A stretch of 64,000 nucleotides of DNA. It comes from Synaphobranchus kaupii (lineage: Eukaryota; Chordata; Actinopteri; Anguilliformes; Synaphobranchidae). The stretch is taken from contig CM056383.1 of assembly GCA_029718625.1 (NCBI GenBank), positions 22,049,930-22,113,929 on the forward strand, read 5' to 3'. The notes under the pieces are model-generated. The model worked only from the letters and a program-made list of their open reading frames with translations, was not told where the DNA came from and did not search any database. Of the stretch, positions 13,135 through 23,299 are shown one piece after another. The first letter of the stretch is position 1. Every line of letters begins with the position of its first letter. Both the position numbers and the translations under genes were made by a program.

Positions 13135-13605
13135 AGGGATAGTTCGGAATTTTGGACATAATGTCTCAATTACGACTTACCCATGATGTAGCTGATTGAT
13201 GGAAACCATTTTCAGCTAATTCCATGCTGTCCCTTCTTTTGGACATACACACGTTGCTAATGCTAGCGCAACTCTATGGCAACCAGTAGCATCCACTACC
13301 AAACGCACATAAACACTCCACAGTGCACAAAGCAAATAAAATACGACGACAGTCTATCGGGGTTATTTTGAGTGTTTATACCATAATTTTTGAAGTCAAA
13401 CTATCGTTGAATCCTTTACTTTGTGCTGACCTAATATTCTCTGTGGAAGTACAGCGGTGGAGCGAACGTGGCCATTGCAACTTGTTACTCTTCTTTGTTG
13501 TTGTAGTCGACCAGTGCCGGCACTACATTCGTAGGTAACGTAAAGTTTCGCTCCCCCGATAGACTGTCGTCGTATTTTATTATTCCAAAGTTCCGAACTA
13601 TCCCT
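13135..13605. mobile_element. TTAA-target MITE (piggyBac/Kolobok type)
   Basis: Terminal inverted repeats AGGGATAGTTCGGAA and TTCCGAACTATCCCT are flanked by TTAA at 13131-13134 and 13606-13609. The B2 copy has one TTAA (62605-62608) and no insert, which proves the boundaries. A longer internal inverted repeat (CGACGACAGTCTATCGGGG near 13344 and its complement near 13556) makes the right half strongly foldable. The 71-codon ORF inside is not a gene. Confidence 0.9.
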
Positions 13606-13710
13606 TTAAGATAAAAAAAACATTGATATCACAGTGTTACATACACCTAAATATGTTGCCTAATCATTCACTCACCTCAATAAAACATCACTTGTCCCTG
13701 TACTCTACAG

Positions 13711-14453
13711 CAGGGGTTCTCAATCCTGGTCCTGGGGGACCCCTGTGTATGCTGGTTTTCGTTGCAACCGCAGTTGCAATCCCAGAATTTTAACAAGCTG
13801 TTAATTTTTCTTAATTAGGTGCTTTTCATGTTTGGAGGAATTATTCGCCCACTTAAGACACATTATGTCAGAAATAGCTATGCATGCCATGTAGAACAAA
13901 CTCCCCATGTTCACATTGTGCTTATTGTGCTATATTGCAACAATTACATAAGAAAAGGTTACAAAATAATGTATTTTCACTCAAATGAAAGAGTGAAGTG
14001 AATCAATAGGCTCCTAATTAGGTTGTTGAACACATGTGTTTAACTCAATTTTTTCTTTAAGCTTAAGACAATGCAGGTTTGGCTCGTTATCATTTGCTTT
14101 GTGTTTGAATTCTTCATTATCTACGAAATGGTTAATTTTAGTGGCCATGTGTCCACACTTTCACCAATTAGGAGCCTATTGATTCAAATCAGTCTTTAAA
14201 TGGATCTGTTAAATAATTTTCTTATCTTTTTTAAATAATATACCACAATGTGAACATGGGGTGTTTATTCTACATGGCATCCATAGCTATTTCTGATATA
14301 ATGTGGCTTAAGAGGGTGAATAATTCCTCCAAACATGACAAGCACCTAATTAAGAAAAATTAACAGCTTGTTAAAATTCTGGGATTGCAACTGCGGTTGC
14401 AACGAAAGCCAGCATACACAGGGGTCCCCCAGGACCAGGATTGAGAACCCCTG
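13711..14453. mobile_element. hAT-type foldback MITE
   Basis: The ends CAGGGGTTCTCAATCCTGGT and its inverted partner form long arms that pair over most of the 743 bp. The flanking 8-bp direct repeat CTCTACAG (13703-13710 and 14454-14461) is the hAT target-duplication length. B2 has a single CTCTACAG at 62704-62711 and no insert. It is non-autonomous: no transposase. Confidence 0.92.
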
Positions 14454-14649
14454 CTCTACAGTATACGTTTGTCCTGGGATTGCATTTTTCTGTATTTTTT
14501 ACATTTTTTAAATTTTCCTATTCATTATGACTCCAAGGAAAATTTTACCTTAATCTACCACATATCAGTGCACAGTAAATTGGAATGAGCATTTGTCATG
14601 CCCTAAGATACAAGTATATACGCCATAGCCTATATTATGTACGATAACA

Positions 14650-15426
14650 TGGACATAAAATAGTATTCCGAGAAGGGACTGGACTCAAATGCATGACTCG
14701 GAGACAGAAATCCAATAAACCAATAATTTATTACTTCGTACTAAACTCCCGAAGTATAGGGAGAGTTAGGGAAGGGGCTGGATCCTGGGATGGCTTGAAC
14801 AGGGGCAGAACGGGAGTGCGGAGCAGGCAAGGGGCTAGATAGTGGCTGAATCCTGGGTAGGCGTAGCAGAGGAGGAGCGGGAAGCGGGAGACAGGGATGC
14901 GTGGCGTGGAGCTAGGATGTGACAGGCAGGCAGACATGCAGAGAAAAACAAGACGTTGGTTTCAGCAAGACATGAACAAAACTATGAGGCGTTAGTTGCC
15001 TAGGCGAAACAAGACTTAGATAGCGATTTAGCTTTAAGCAAGACAAAGCGTGACTATGACTAAGAAACGAGACCTGACAAGACAAGAGTTTTTCCAACAA
15101 CAAGACTTAACGAACTGGCACAAGACAACGAAGACCGGAAGAATATATCGGAGAGTTAATGAGCTAATGAATGCATGCAGCGTGAGAATGTATGCAAGAG
15201 TGATTAACAGAGAAGAGAGTGTGAGGAATGCAAGCGGGGAAAGGAATGTGATAGGCGGAGGAAATGCAAGAGGGAATTAGTTAACAACAAAGAGGGAAAC
15301 CACGCCCAGCCTGCACCACGAGGAAGACAAACAGGAAAATGTGAAAACAAAACAAGAAACGTGAGGAAAAGGGTAAAACAAGGAGCACAAGCGGGGACGG
15401 GGACTGAGAGGAACGGAGAGTGTAAC
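14650..15426 (-). repeat. Possible solo LTR of a retrotransposon
   Basis: On the minus strand it would start TGTTACACTC at 15426. It lacks a coding domain, is pyrimidine-rich on that strand, and has an AATAAA-type signal near 14729-14735 (AGTAATAAATTATT, minus). The other end, near GACTGGACTC at 14665, is uncertain and no target duplication was found. The overlapping 60-90 codon ORFs are low-complexity translations of this region. Confidence 0.3.
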
Positions 15427-15429
15427 ACC

Positions 15430-17539
15430 ACCATCTGAAAAATGCTGCCAAATGTTCTATCTTTAATAAACATCGGTAGCCTACATCAAAAATACATTTA
15501 ACAATTGCACTACAGTATGTAAAATGCACTCAAAATGTGAAAATAACAATAGGGCTATCAAACATATTGGAAAGACAGTGCTCGAGTGGAAACACGAACG
15601 TACATATGTAGCCAGCGAAGCCAACGGTATTTTAGACGCAAAAATACTTACATATCGTAAAAGGGAAACTCCTCTCCCTAATGTGTATTCTATAGAGCTT
15701 GCGTAATACTAGACCGTTAAAACGAAAACTGCCGTTATGCTGGGCTGTAGTAAATTGTTCAAAGCACTGAAAAAGACATGGCATATATGTTGCTCAGGTT
15801 ATAATGTACTCTATTGGATAAAAAAGCCGACAATTAAACCAGAATGAACTGTAATGAATGAGACAGGCTTACAGGGCATGGGAGTATTAAGCGTCAACGT
15901 TTCAGATAGTGTAATAGCGGTATAAAGTGTTGTATATTTCTCAAACCGATTGTACCAGACAATAAATGACCACTAAATTTTGAAAGGAACATCTCAATGT
16001 GTAAAACCGATTGTAGGATTGTATATTTATTTCATATGTAGTAGCATATATTGCCAGTAGAATACATGGTAGAATGAGACCGTACTTTCACAGTTTATTT
16101 TGCATTTGAGTGAGCAGGGCTTTTCTGGCATACGATCAGGCTATTGTTGGGTTTATCTCGTTGCTATGACGTTATTCAAATTTTATATGATGAATAAATA
16201 TATTTATGAACTCAAACATAGACTACGGGGAAATAGTAACACTTAGAAACTCCGTATTCAGCAGAAATCGTCACAAACCGTCTACCAATAAAGTTAAAAC
16301 ACAGAGTTTGTGATTTCCACTAATAGTTTGACTGCAGTAGCAACGACTGTCTCAGTTGAGCAAAAAGGTCCCGCCAGCGTCACCTTCTAGGCAAAGGAGT
16401 TAACGTAGCCTAATTATTACCGGAGGATCTCCGTTATTTTAGTCCCGTTGTAGTGTATAATTCTTTCCAGTGTATAATTTATTTCCACTTCCAGGTCCAC
16501 TGCTTGACTGTACTTGTATGTCTTGCTAGCTACTAGCACTGAACTGTGTCGATTATATGCTATATGCTAGCCAGCAATCTTCAAGTGGTTTGATAATTTT
16601 CAATGTATTTGTTGAATTAGCCAGTAAATAAACATTATTAGCTAGTTCATACACTTGCATTAATCGTATGTAGAGTAGCGCGAATGTTATCTACGGACAG
16701 GTTCAAAAAAGGGAGTTTGGGTGCATCCCAATACTTGAAAAATGTACACTCCTTTCCTCCACTACCAGCTCCTCCCCTCCATGCCCCAGAAACCGATCTT
16801 TGTGTCTTAATCCAATGTTGCTAATGTAACAGACAGGACCGTAGGACCTGGGAGACATCGTTGGTTGCTTTAGGCAGCACCCACTTGCTTATATAGCAGT
16901 ACGAGAATCCCGTTCTGACGTAGTAGCTCGCGTTTGTACGGAAGTGGTTGAATCCAGCGAGGGATTGAAAAGGCACTCTCGATTATTGGTGCGTGTGCGA
17001 ACCAAGGGGCCAAGACTGGGATTTCGTTTTGAAGCCCATTTCCTGGTTGGCCTGGGAGCCGCCATTGTGCCGTTGCTCACTAGCGCCACTGTGGCTGGCT
17101 CCAGTATAGGTCTTTCCCCATGTAAGTGAACGGCAGCAATTTGGTCAAAATACTCAGTAAATAAATTTTTTGCAAAAATTTTTTTTATTGCAATAGGTGC
17201 CTTTCCTTCATCTAATGCCTGTGCATGTGCTGATTTTTTAAAATATTGTGTCGTTTGGACAGGGTATTGACATTTGTTCAGGACCAATCAGGGGACAGAT
17301 TGAGTCGGGTTACTGCCGGTCATTTCACTCACTTTGAGGGGCGGGAACCATAGACGGAACGGGCGGGACGTGGGGCGGGACGTGGGCGGTACCCATAGGC
17401 GGTACCTCAAGTGGCTAGCAATGACCTTGACATTCTCACCCATTCTCGTCCTTTTAATGTGTGAATTTGGCTAGTATTAGACCATTAGACCCATCGCAAT
17501 CACATCGCAATTCTCATTGTCACTAGTGTTGAATTCATT
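15430..17539. other. No gene; contains a small dispersed repeat
   Basis: No confident exon. 16720-16820 (CATCCCAATACTTGAAAAATGTACACTCC...) recurs in diverged form at 28900-29000. The ORF 17287-16889 (minus, 132 codons) overlaps an opposite-strand ORF and has no domain I know. The region just upstream of the THAP exon at 17340-17400 is GC-rich (GGGGCGGGA, GGGCGGGACGTGGGGCGGGAC), compatible with a promoter. Confidence 0.35.
17330..17400 (+). promoter_or_regulatory. GC-box cluster, candidate promoter of THAP gene
   Basis: Several GGGCGGG-like boxes lie within about 70 bp, roughly 140-210 bp before the ATG at 17540, in otherwise AT-rich DNA. Such boxes are typical Sp/KLF sites. There is no TATA box at a clear distance. 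The assignment rests only on position and composition. Confidence 0.35.
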
Positions 17540-17604
17540 ATGGCATGTTCTGCATACAACTGTACTAATCGACCGTCTCAAAAGCATTCTCTCCAGTTTT
17601 TTCG
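17540..17604 (+). CDS. THAP gene exon 1 (first zinc-ligand pair)
   Basis: The ATG at 17540 opens with M-A-C-S-A-Y-N-C, the usual THAP start just before the first two zinc-binding cysteines. The exon ends CAGTTTTTTCG before donor GTAAGA. A partial copy of its last bases and donor (CTCCAGTTTTTTCGGTAATA) recurs near 17930 within a tandem duplication of intron 1. Confidence 0.85.
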
Positions 17605-19143
17605 GTAAGACATTTTTTATTACTTTATTTTTTACCGAGTAAGTAACGTTAGCCTTATTAGATAACAGCCTGCAGAAGTAGCCTACGCTACCTACCGCGA
17701 CATAGCATGACAAGCTAACGCTTTTGTATATTACGTAGACCAGTATGCTAGTGGAGTTAGCACCTTTATCTCCCAAAACCTTTTGGTTTGGCTACTTAGC
17801 GTTAGCTAACGATGTAGCTAAAACCTACATTGAACTTCGTCCTATGCTCTCCACTGGCTAAGTGCATTTTATGTGGAGTGAATTTCGACATTGCTAACGT
17901 TACCGTGCATTAGTCAAACAAAAAGCAGTCTCCAGTTTTTTCGGTAATACAATTTTTATTACTTGATTTTTTACCAAGTAAGTAACGTTAGCCTTATTAA
18001 ATAACAGCCTGCAGAAGTAGCCTACGCTACGTTACCTACCGCGACCTAGCATGACAAGCTAACGCTTTTGTATATTACGTAGACCAGTATGCTAGTGCAG
18101 TTAGCAACTTTATCTCCCAAAACCGTTTGGTTTGGCTACTTAACGTTAGCTAACGATGTAAAAACCTGTCAAAAGTAACGTTAGTCAAATTTCAGTTGTG
18201 TAACGTTAACTTATATTCCATTAAACATCGACCTGGTGAGCCTTTGTGTCTATTTTTAGCTTTGTAATTTAACGTTAACGGTCTCATCGTGGACATGTAG
18301 CTACATTGCACTTCGTCCTTGCTATGCTCTCCACTGGCTAAGTGCATTTATGTGGAGTGAATTTCGACATTGCTAACGTTAGCTACCGTGCATTAGTCAT
18401 GGTGTATTTTTCATTAGAGGTATTCATTTTAGGTATTCATTTTAGGTTGAGCATTATTTATAACTTTTAAAGCATGTGGGAAACGTGTTCATGGAGATGG
18501 AAACCCGACATAACGTTAGCTGTCATTTAGCTATCATGTTTTTCGTGTCGCCACGTGGCACCACCATGGACTGTATAAAAATAGGGTAACGTTAGGCTAA
18601 CGTTAACATTATAGTCTGATATTTTCCCATGACCCTTGGATTATAGAATATTGTATGAGATTTCAGACAGAATTTGCTTTGAATTCTGGCAATTAACATC
18701 ATCCAAATGTCTAATTTCAAACCATATTCCTCGGTGCCCGACTACTTTTATCTGTGATGGTAGTTTTATAATTCTGTAAGCTGCATCGCAACCGATCGCA
18801 GCCTATTATAACCATTTTATTCTTTGATAGATTTCCTTTAGCTGACGAAGACATGCTGCAGCAGTGGTTGGTCAACATGCGGAGGGCAAAATGGAGTCCC
18901 ACCTCGGCATCACGTCTGTGCAGCGACCACTTTGAGGAGCATTTATTTGTCCGTGACTCCAAGGTTACAAATTAGTATTATCTGATAATAATATAATTAA
19001 TGGCTAATTATGATTAATTATCAAGTTTTTCTACACACTTTTATGCCAGCCATATATACCAACATATAGGTAAGATAAATGGGAGCAAACATATAGCAGC
19101 TGTTTTATGGAAAAGTTTTTTCAGTTTCTGGTGTTTCCGATAC

Positions 19144-19185
<42 letters not shown>

Positions 19186-20266
19186 ATTATATATACACAC
19201 ATTATATATATATATCTATATATATATATATATATATATATGTATTATATATACACACACACGTGTGTGTATGTGTACATATGTGTGTGTGTGTGTGTAT
19301 ATATATATACAGTCAAGCCGGAAAGTCTCCCCACCCTTTCACCTTCTCCACGTTTTATTACGTTACAGACTTATACTACAATAGATTGAGTTCATTTTTT
19401 GCCTCAAACATCTACACACAACACCCCATAATGACAATGTGAAAGAAGTTTATTTGAGATTTTAGCAAATTTATTAAAAATAAAAAAATAAAATTTCTCA
19501 TTTACATAAGTATTCATACCCTTTGCTTTAACATATTTTTAAAGTATCATATTTCATATTTGGTCGCATATCCTTTACATGCTGTTACTTCCTGAAGTCT
19601 GTGACCATCAACATGAAAAAACTGTCGATATCTTATTTTCAGGTACTGTTACAAGCGATACTATAACCTCTCTGCATTTGAATGGATCTCTATGGAAATT
19701 GGGGGGTGAGACTAGATTCAGCTGTAAATTACACTGGTACAGTATGGAACACATGGCTGGCTAAATGGCTGTAAGTTATCAAGGGTCTGAGCTATCAAAC
19801 AAGCCCCAAACCATCACTCTGTTGCCAGATATGTAGTAGATGTGGATGGATCACTTTAAGGGTTGTTTCTCCTGACTTTTTTCCCCATAGAGTTCTATAG
19901 GAAAATGAGTCCGGAGAAATAACCCTTGCAGTTGATGTTGATGGTCACAGACTTCAGGAAGTAACAGCATGTAAAGGATATGCGACCAAATATGAAATAT
20001 GATACTTTAAAAATATGTTAAAGCAAAGGGTATGAATACTTATGTAAATGAGAAATTTTAGTTTTTTATTTTTAATAAATTTGCTAAAATCTCAAAAAAA
20101 CTTTTTTTCACATTGTCATTATGGGGTGTTGTGTGTAGATGTTTGAGGCAAAAAATGAACTCAATCTATTGTAGTATAAGTCTGTAACGTAATAAAACGT
20201 GGAGAAGGTGAAAGGGGTGGGGAGACTTTCCGGCTTGACTGTATATATATTATATTATATATACAC

Positions 20267-20313
<47 letters not shown>

Positions 20314-20330
20314 CACACACACACACACAC

Positions 20331-20389
<59 letters not shown>

Positions 20390-23294
20390 CGATTATTAAA
20401 GTAGGTAATGACATTACCAATAACATTACCATTCTCATTGTGAATATTCACAGTGGCTAGTGATTAACAGTGACTCCTTAACCCCCTTCAAGGGAAAACG
20501 ATGCCTGACGCTGAATGCAGTGCCAACAGTGTTTGACCTTCCGGTACACTTGCTGAGGCCAGTTAGAAGACCGAGAAGACTGCGAGAAAATGTGAGTATT
20601 GCAGAGGTTAGTGGCATTACAGTTTGTCCTGTTAATTGTCGTCAGTGTCATGACAAGGTTGCACACAATCCAAAAAGTGACATTCCTGCAGCTGATCAGA
20701 ACAATGTCGTCATGATGGAGGATCTTGCTGAGCAGATCAGTGTCCTCAATTCCAATGATGACGACATTGCTGTGACAGCTGATGTACATGTAGATGTTGG
20801 TGGGGAGGTAAGTGGTGTTTCAAGAAGCGAGTGCATTGGTAACAGAGATCCAGAGGTGTCACATGATCATGAGTACTCAGCTTTACCATCCAGCTGTGTT
20901 AATGATCACTGTTACGCTGTTGTGGAGTCTCCAAGAACTCCCAAGAGGAAAGCAAGCGAGTGCATTGGTAACAGAGATCCAGAGGTGTCACATGATCATG
21001 AGTACTCAGCTTTACCATCCAGCTGTGTTAATGATCACCTTTACGCTGTTGTAGAGTCTCCAAGAACTCTCAAGAGGAAAGCAGAAGGAGTACAGCAGAA
21101 GCTACTGAGATGTCGAAAGAAGTTGAGGATCCAGACGCAAAAAACCAGGCGATTGAAGAGAAAAGTGTTCTCTTTGAAAGACATCACCGGAGAGCTCCAG
21201 AAAAAACTCTTAATTTCAACAGAGTGTGCTGATCTACTGGAGTCCATCAATGAAGTGCCAAGAGAAATTCTGACCAGGATACAACAGAAGAGGTCAGCAA
21301 AGTTCTCTGAGGAACTCCGGCAATTTGCCATAACTTTGCACTTCTACTCTCCGAAAGCGTATGAGTATGTCAGAGAGAAGTTCAACTTTGCTCTGCCACA
21401 TACTCAGACGATACGCAACTGGTACAGTAGCGTCTCAGCTGATCCTGGCTTTACCGTGGCTTCCTTTAATGCGCTGAAGAACCATGTCGCAGAGAAGAAG
21501 AAAGAGGGAAAGGAAACGGTCTGTGCTCTGATGATTGATGAGATTTATATACATCAGCAAGTGGATTTCGGCTCGGGCCAAATCCATGGTTATGTGGATT
21601 TTGGCACTGGTGAAATTGACAACACAGTAGCCACACAGGCCATGGTCCTCATGGTTGTTTCCATCAACGAGTCCTGGAAAATCCCCTTTGCGTACTTCCT
21701 CATCGCTAGCATAACCGGAAAAGAGAAGGCCAACATCATCAGGGAGAGCCTTTGTAGACTTCATGCTATTGGTGTGCGGGTTGTCTCACTGACATGTGAT
21801 GGACCCTCACAGAACTTTGCAATGGTAAGGGAGCTTGGTGCCGACTTGAACATCTTGAACATGAGACCTTACTTCCCCCATCCGGAAGACCCGACTCTTA
21901 AGGTTCATGTGCTCCTGGATCCATGTCATATGCTGAAGCTTCTTCGAAATGCTTTTGCAACAGCTGGGGTTTTGGAAACTGAAGATGGCAAACAGATCAA
22001 GTGGCAGTACATTGAGCACCTGAACACCCTTCAGGAGAAGGAAGGTCTGCGGCTTGGCAACAAGTTGAGAATGGCACACATCCAGTGGCGAAAACAGAAA
22101 ATGAAGGTCCACCTGGCAGCTCAGCTTTTCAGCAGCAGTGTGGCAGATGCCCTGGAGTACTGCGAGCAAGAACTGAAGTATCCTCAGTTCAGAGGATGTG
22201 CGGCTACAGTACAGTTCTTGCGCACAATCGATGGTGCGTTTGATGTCCTCAACAGCCGCAACCCACTTGGGAAAGGGCTCAAAGCACCCATCAAGCCATC
22301 AACAAAAGACCGCGCAGAGGCTATCCTTCAGCGGGCAGAGACGTGTCTTCGTGGGCTCAAGGTCAACAATGGGAAACAGCTTGTGCACATGCATTCAACT
22401 GCCAAGAAGACATCAATCTATGGCTTCATAGCCAATGGCAGAAGTGCACTCAATATATACAATGACCTTGTTGAGAGACCCAATGCGCCATGCAGGTACC
22501 TTCTAACATACAAACTGAGTCAGGATCACTTGGAGCTCTTTTTTGCTGCTGTCAGAGCTCGTGGAGGGTACAACAACAACCCCAATGCTAGACAGTTTCG
22601 AGCAGCCTACAAGCGCCTACTTGTGAGGCACCAAGTTAAGACAGGCACAGGCAACTGCCTCCTCCGAGACAACACTGACATCCTCGATTCAACACCTGCA
22701 GCAGTCAACATTGCACGCAGGATGGACGTGGAGCTGGTGGAAATGCTACTGCCTGGAGATGACACCATCCCTGACCTCCCAGATGTTGACCACCTCTCAG
22801 AATACAAAGATGCTGCAATCAACTACATCGCAGGCTTTGCTGTGAAAAAATTGAGGGAGAAGGTTACCTGCATGCCTTGCTCACAGGCATTGACATCAAT
22901 GGAAGGAACACATTCCTTTCTGGCTTTGAAGGACAGAGGTGGCTTACAGAAGCCATCAAAAGACATGGTTGCAGTGTGCCAGGCCACCGAGAGATGTTTT
23001 CAGAGGCTGCTCAGAAGAAATGGAGGCAAGCCACCACAGGGCAGTGGAGTAACATTGGCTGTAGTTACTCAGGTGCTTGCTGATTGCGCTGAGAAAAATC
23101 TCTTCCCTGGCCTGCACAACCACATGTTTGACACGTGTGTTGAAGCAAATCATGTCCACATACTGGTGAAGATGGCATCTTCATGGTTCTGTAAAGTCCG
23201 TTTGAATCACTTGGCAAGAAGAGCGACTGAAAAGTTTAAATGTAAGATGGTTCGCAGAAGACTAACCAAGTTGATTCACTTTTATGGTGAGTAG
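17540..23294 (+). CDS. THAP9/P-element-like transposase gene (3 exons)
   Basis: Exon 1 is 17540-17604, exon 2 18831-18963, exon 3 20454-23294 (stop TAG 23292-23294). The joins keep frame (phase 2, then phase 0), with donors GTAAGA and GTTACA and AG acceptors. The product is about 1012 residues; human THAP9 is about 900. Residues 1-93 form a THAP DNA-binding zinc finger: C3 and C8 (CSAYNC), C52 and H55 (CSDHF), with the signature AVPTVF at 88-93. A charged linker (KRK/RRLKRK) follows, then the RNase H-like catalytic region. P-element-type transposases cut and join DNA in the nucleus. I cannot tell whether this is a live transposon, a recent relic or a domesticated gene; no P-type terminal repeats were found. 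The open frame through three exons argues against old decay. Confidence 0.88.
17581..18400 (+). repeat. Tandem duplication within THAP intron 1
   Basis: 17581-17920 is repeated as about 17926-18400. Both contain TTTTTTCGGTAA, AACAGCCTGCAGAAGTAGCC, ATATTACGTAGACCAGTATG and CTCCACTGGCTAAGTGCATTT in the same order. The second copy has about 130 bp of extra sequence before the last block. The first copy begins inside exon 1, so the exon end and splice donor are duplicated. Confidence 0.85.
18831..18963 (+). CDS. THAP gene exon 2 (second zinc-ligand pair)
   Basis: It follows acceptor TCTTTGATAG and is in frame with exon 1. It contains W34 of the THAP core, WSPTSASRLCSDHFEEHLF (Cys52 and His55) and ends in RDSK. 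The donor GTTACA is weak but its position gives an in-frame join to exon 3 at 20454. Read without splicing, the frame meets a stop a few codons later. Confidence 0.82.
19146..19309. repeat. TG/TA microsatellite cluster
   Basis: Alternating (TG)n and (TA)n runs with CACACA and GTGTGT tracts. They immediately flank the inverted-repeat element at 19310, whose TA target lies in the (TA)n run. Open frames here are repeat translations. Confidence 0.95.
19310..20241. mobile_element. Foldback MITE with 300-bp arms (Tc1/mariner-like)
   Basis: Left end CAGTCAAGCCGGAAAGTCTC, right end its complement, flanked by TA within (TA)n runs. The arms pair from 19310 to about 19617 with about 19940 to 20241. It lies inside intron 2 of the THAP gene. 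A related inner sequence (TTGGTCGCATATCCTTT...) is at 48605-49485. No transposase is present. Confidence 0.85.
20242..20392. repeat. TA and TG/CA microsatellites
   Basis: (TA)n, then (CA)n, GCGTGT and a long (GT)n tract, about 60 bp upstream of the THAP exon 3 acceptor. Alternating purine-pyrimidine runs of this length are Z-DNA prone. ORFs reported here are translations of the repeat. Confidence 0.95.
20454..23294 (+). CDS. THAP gene exon 3: linker and transposase catalytic domain
   Basis: The acceptor TTCACAG ends at 20453 and the exon reads W-L-V-I-N-S-D into 944 further open codons. The end of the THAP domain (AVPTVF) is near its start. After two 43-codon repeats and a basic/coiled segment comes the catalytic core. 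Likely DDE residues are Asp428 (LMIDEIYIHQ), Asp515 (LTCDGPSQNF) and Glu760 (DHLELFFAAVRARGG); the spacing is close to that of P-element transposase, with room for the GTP-binding insertion between the last two. The conserved tract RGGYNNNPNA follows the glutamate. Residue numbers are for the spliced protein. Confidence 0.92.
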   Translation, partial: WLVINSDSLTPFKGKRCLTLNAVPTVFDLPVHLLRPVRRPRRLRENVSIAEVSGITVCPVNCRQCHDKVAHNPKSDIPAADQNNVVMMEDLAEQISVLNSNDDDIAVTADVHVDVGGEVSGVSRSECIGNRDPEVSHDHEYSALPSSCVNDHCYAVVESPRTPKRKASECIGNRDPEVSHDHEYSALPSSCVNDHLYAVVESPRTLKRKAEGVQQKLLRCRKKLRIQTQKTRRLKRKVFSLKDITGELQKKLLISTECADLLESINEVPREILTRIQQKRSAKFSEELRQFAITLHFYSPKAYEYVREKFNFALPHTQTIRNWYSSVSADPGFTVASFNALKNHVAEKKKEGKETVCALMIDEIYIHQQVDFGSGQIHGYVDFGTGEIDNTVATQAMVLMVVSINESWKIPFAYFLIASITGKEKANIIRESLCRLHAIGVRVVSLTCDGPSQNFAMVRELGADLNILNMRPYFPHPEDPTLKVHVLLDPCHMLKLLRNAFATAGVLETEDGKQIKWQYIEHLNTLQEKEGLRLGNKLRMAHIQWRKQKMKVHLAAQLFSSSVADALEYCEQELKYPQFRGCAATVQFLRTIDGAFDVLNSRNPLGKGLKAPIKPSTKDRAEAILQRAETCLRGLKVNNGKQLVHMHSTAKKTSIYGFIANGRSALNIYNDLVERPNAPCRYLLTYKLSQDHLELFFAAVRARGGYNNNPNARQFRAAYKRLLVRHQVKTGTGNCLLRDNTDILDSTPAAVNIARRMDVELVEMLLPGDDTIPDLPDVDHLSEYKDAAINYIAGFAVKKLREKVTCMPCSQALTSMEGTHSFLALKDRGGLQKPSKDMVAVCQATERCFQRLLRRNGGKPPQGSGVTLAVVTQVLADCAEKNLFPGLHNHMFDTCVEANHVHILVKMASSWFCKVRLNHLARRATEKFKCKMVRRRLTKLIHFYGE
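20826..21083 (+). repeat. In-frame 129-bp tandem duplication in THAP exon 3
   Basis: 20826-20954 and 20955-21083 are nearly identical 43-codon units, each starting SECIGNRDPEVSHDHEYSAL and ending in a KRKA segment. The length is a multiple of three, so the frame is kept. Few differences separate the units, so the duplication is recent relative to the rest. Confidence 0.95.
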
Positions 23295-23299
23295 TGAGG

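Larger units (their letters stand above)
12472..14637. repeat. Long interspersed repeat, copy A2
   Basis: It matches 60002-62889 in the same orientation, starting with TTAACCCCTTGGCGCAGATGG and ending at CCATAGCCTATATTA. It is interrupted by two MITEs (13135-13605 and 13711-14453) that the B2 copy lacks. B2 carries a Harbinger-like insertion where A2 has the single CAG at 12540-12542. No coding content was recognised. Confidence 0.85.

Noticed and set aside
14731..15529. Group of 60-90 codon ORFs
   Set aside because: They lie in an LTR-like pyrimidine-rich region in many frames and resemble no protein.
16889..17287. 132-codon minus-strand ORF
   Set aside because: No known domain, overlaps an open plus-strand frame, adjacent to GC-rich promoter-like DNA; most likely chance.
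19145..19389. Frames of 79-80 codons at 19145 and similar at 20199-20438
   Set aside because: They are translations of TG/TA microsatellites (alternating Cys-Val, Tyr-Ile) without any domain.
20812..22822. ORFs antisense or out of frame within THAP exon 3
   Set aside because: Shadows of the 944-codon frame, which has the only recognisable domains.
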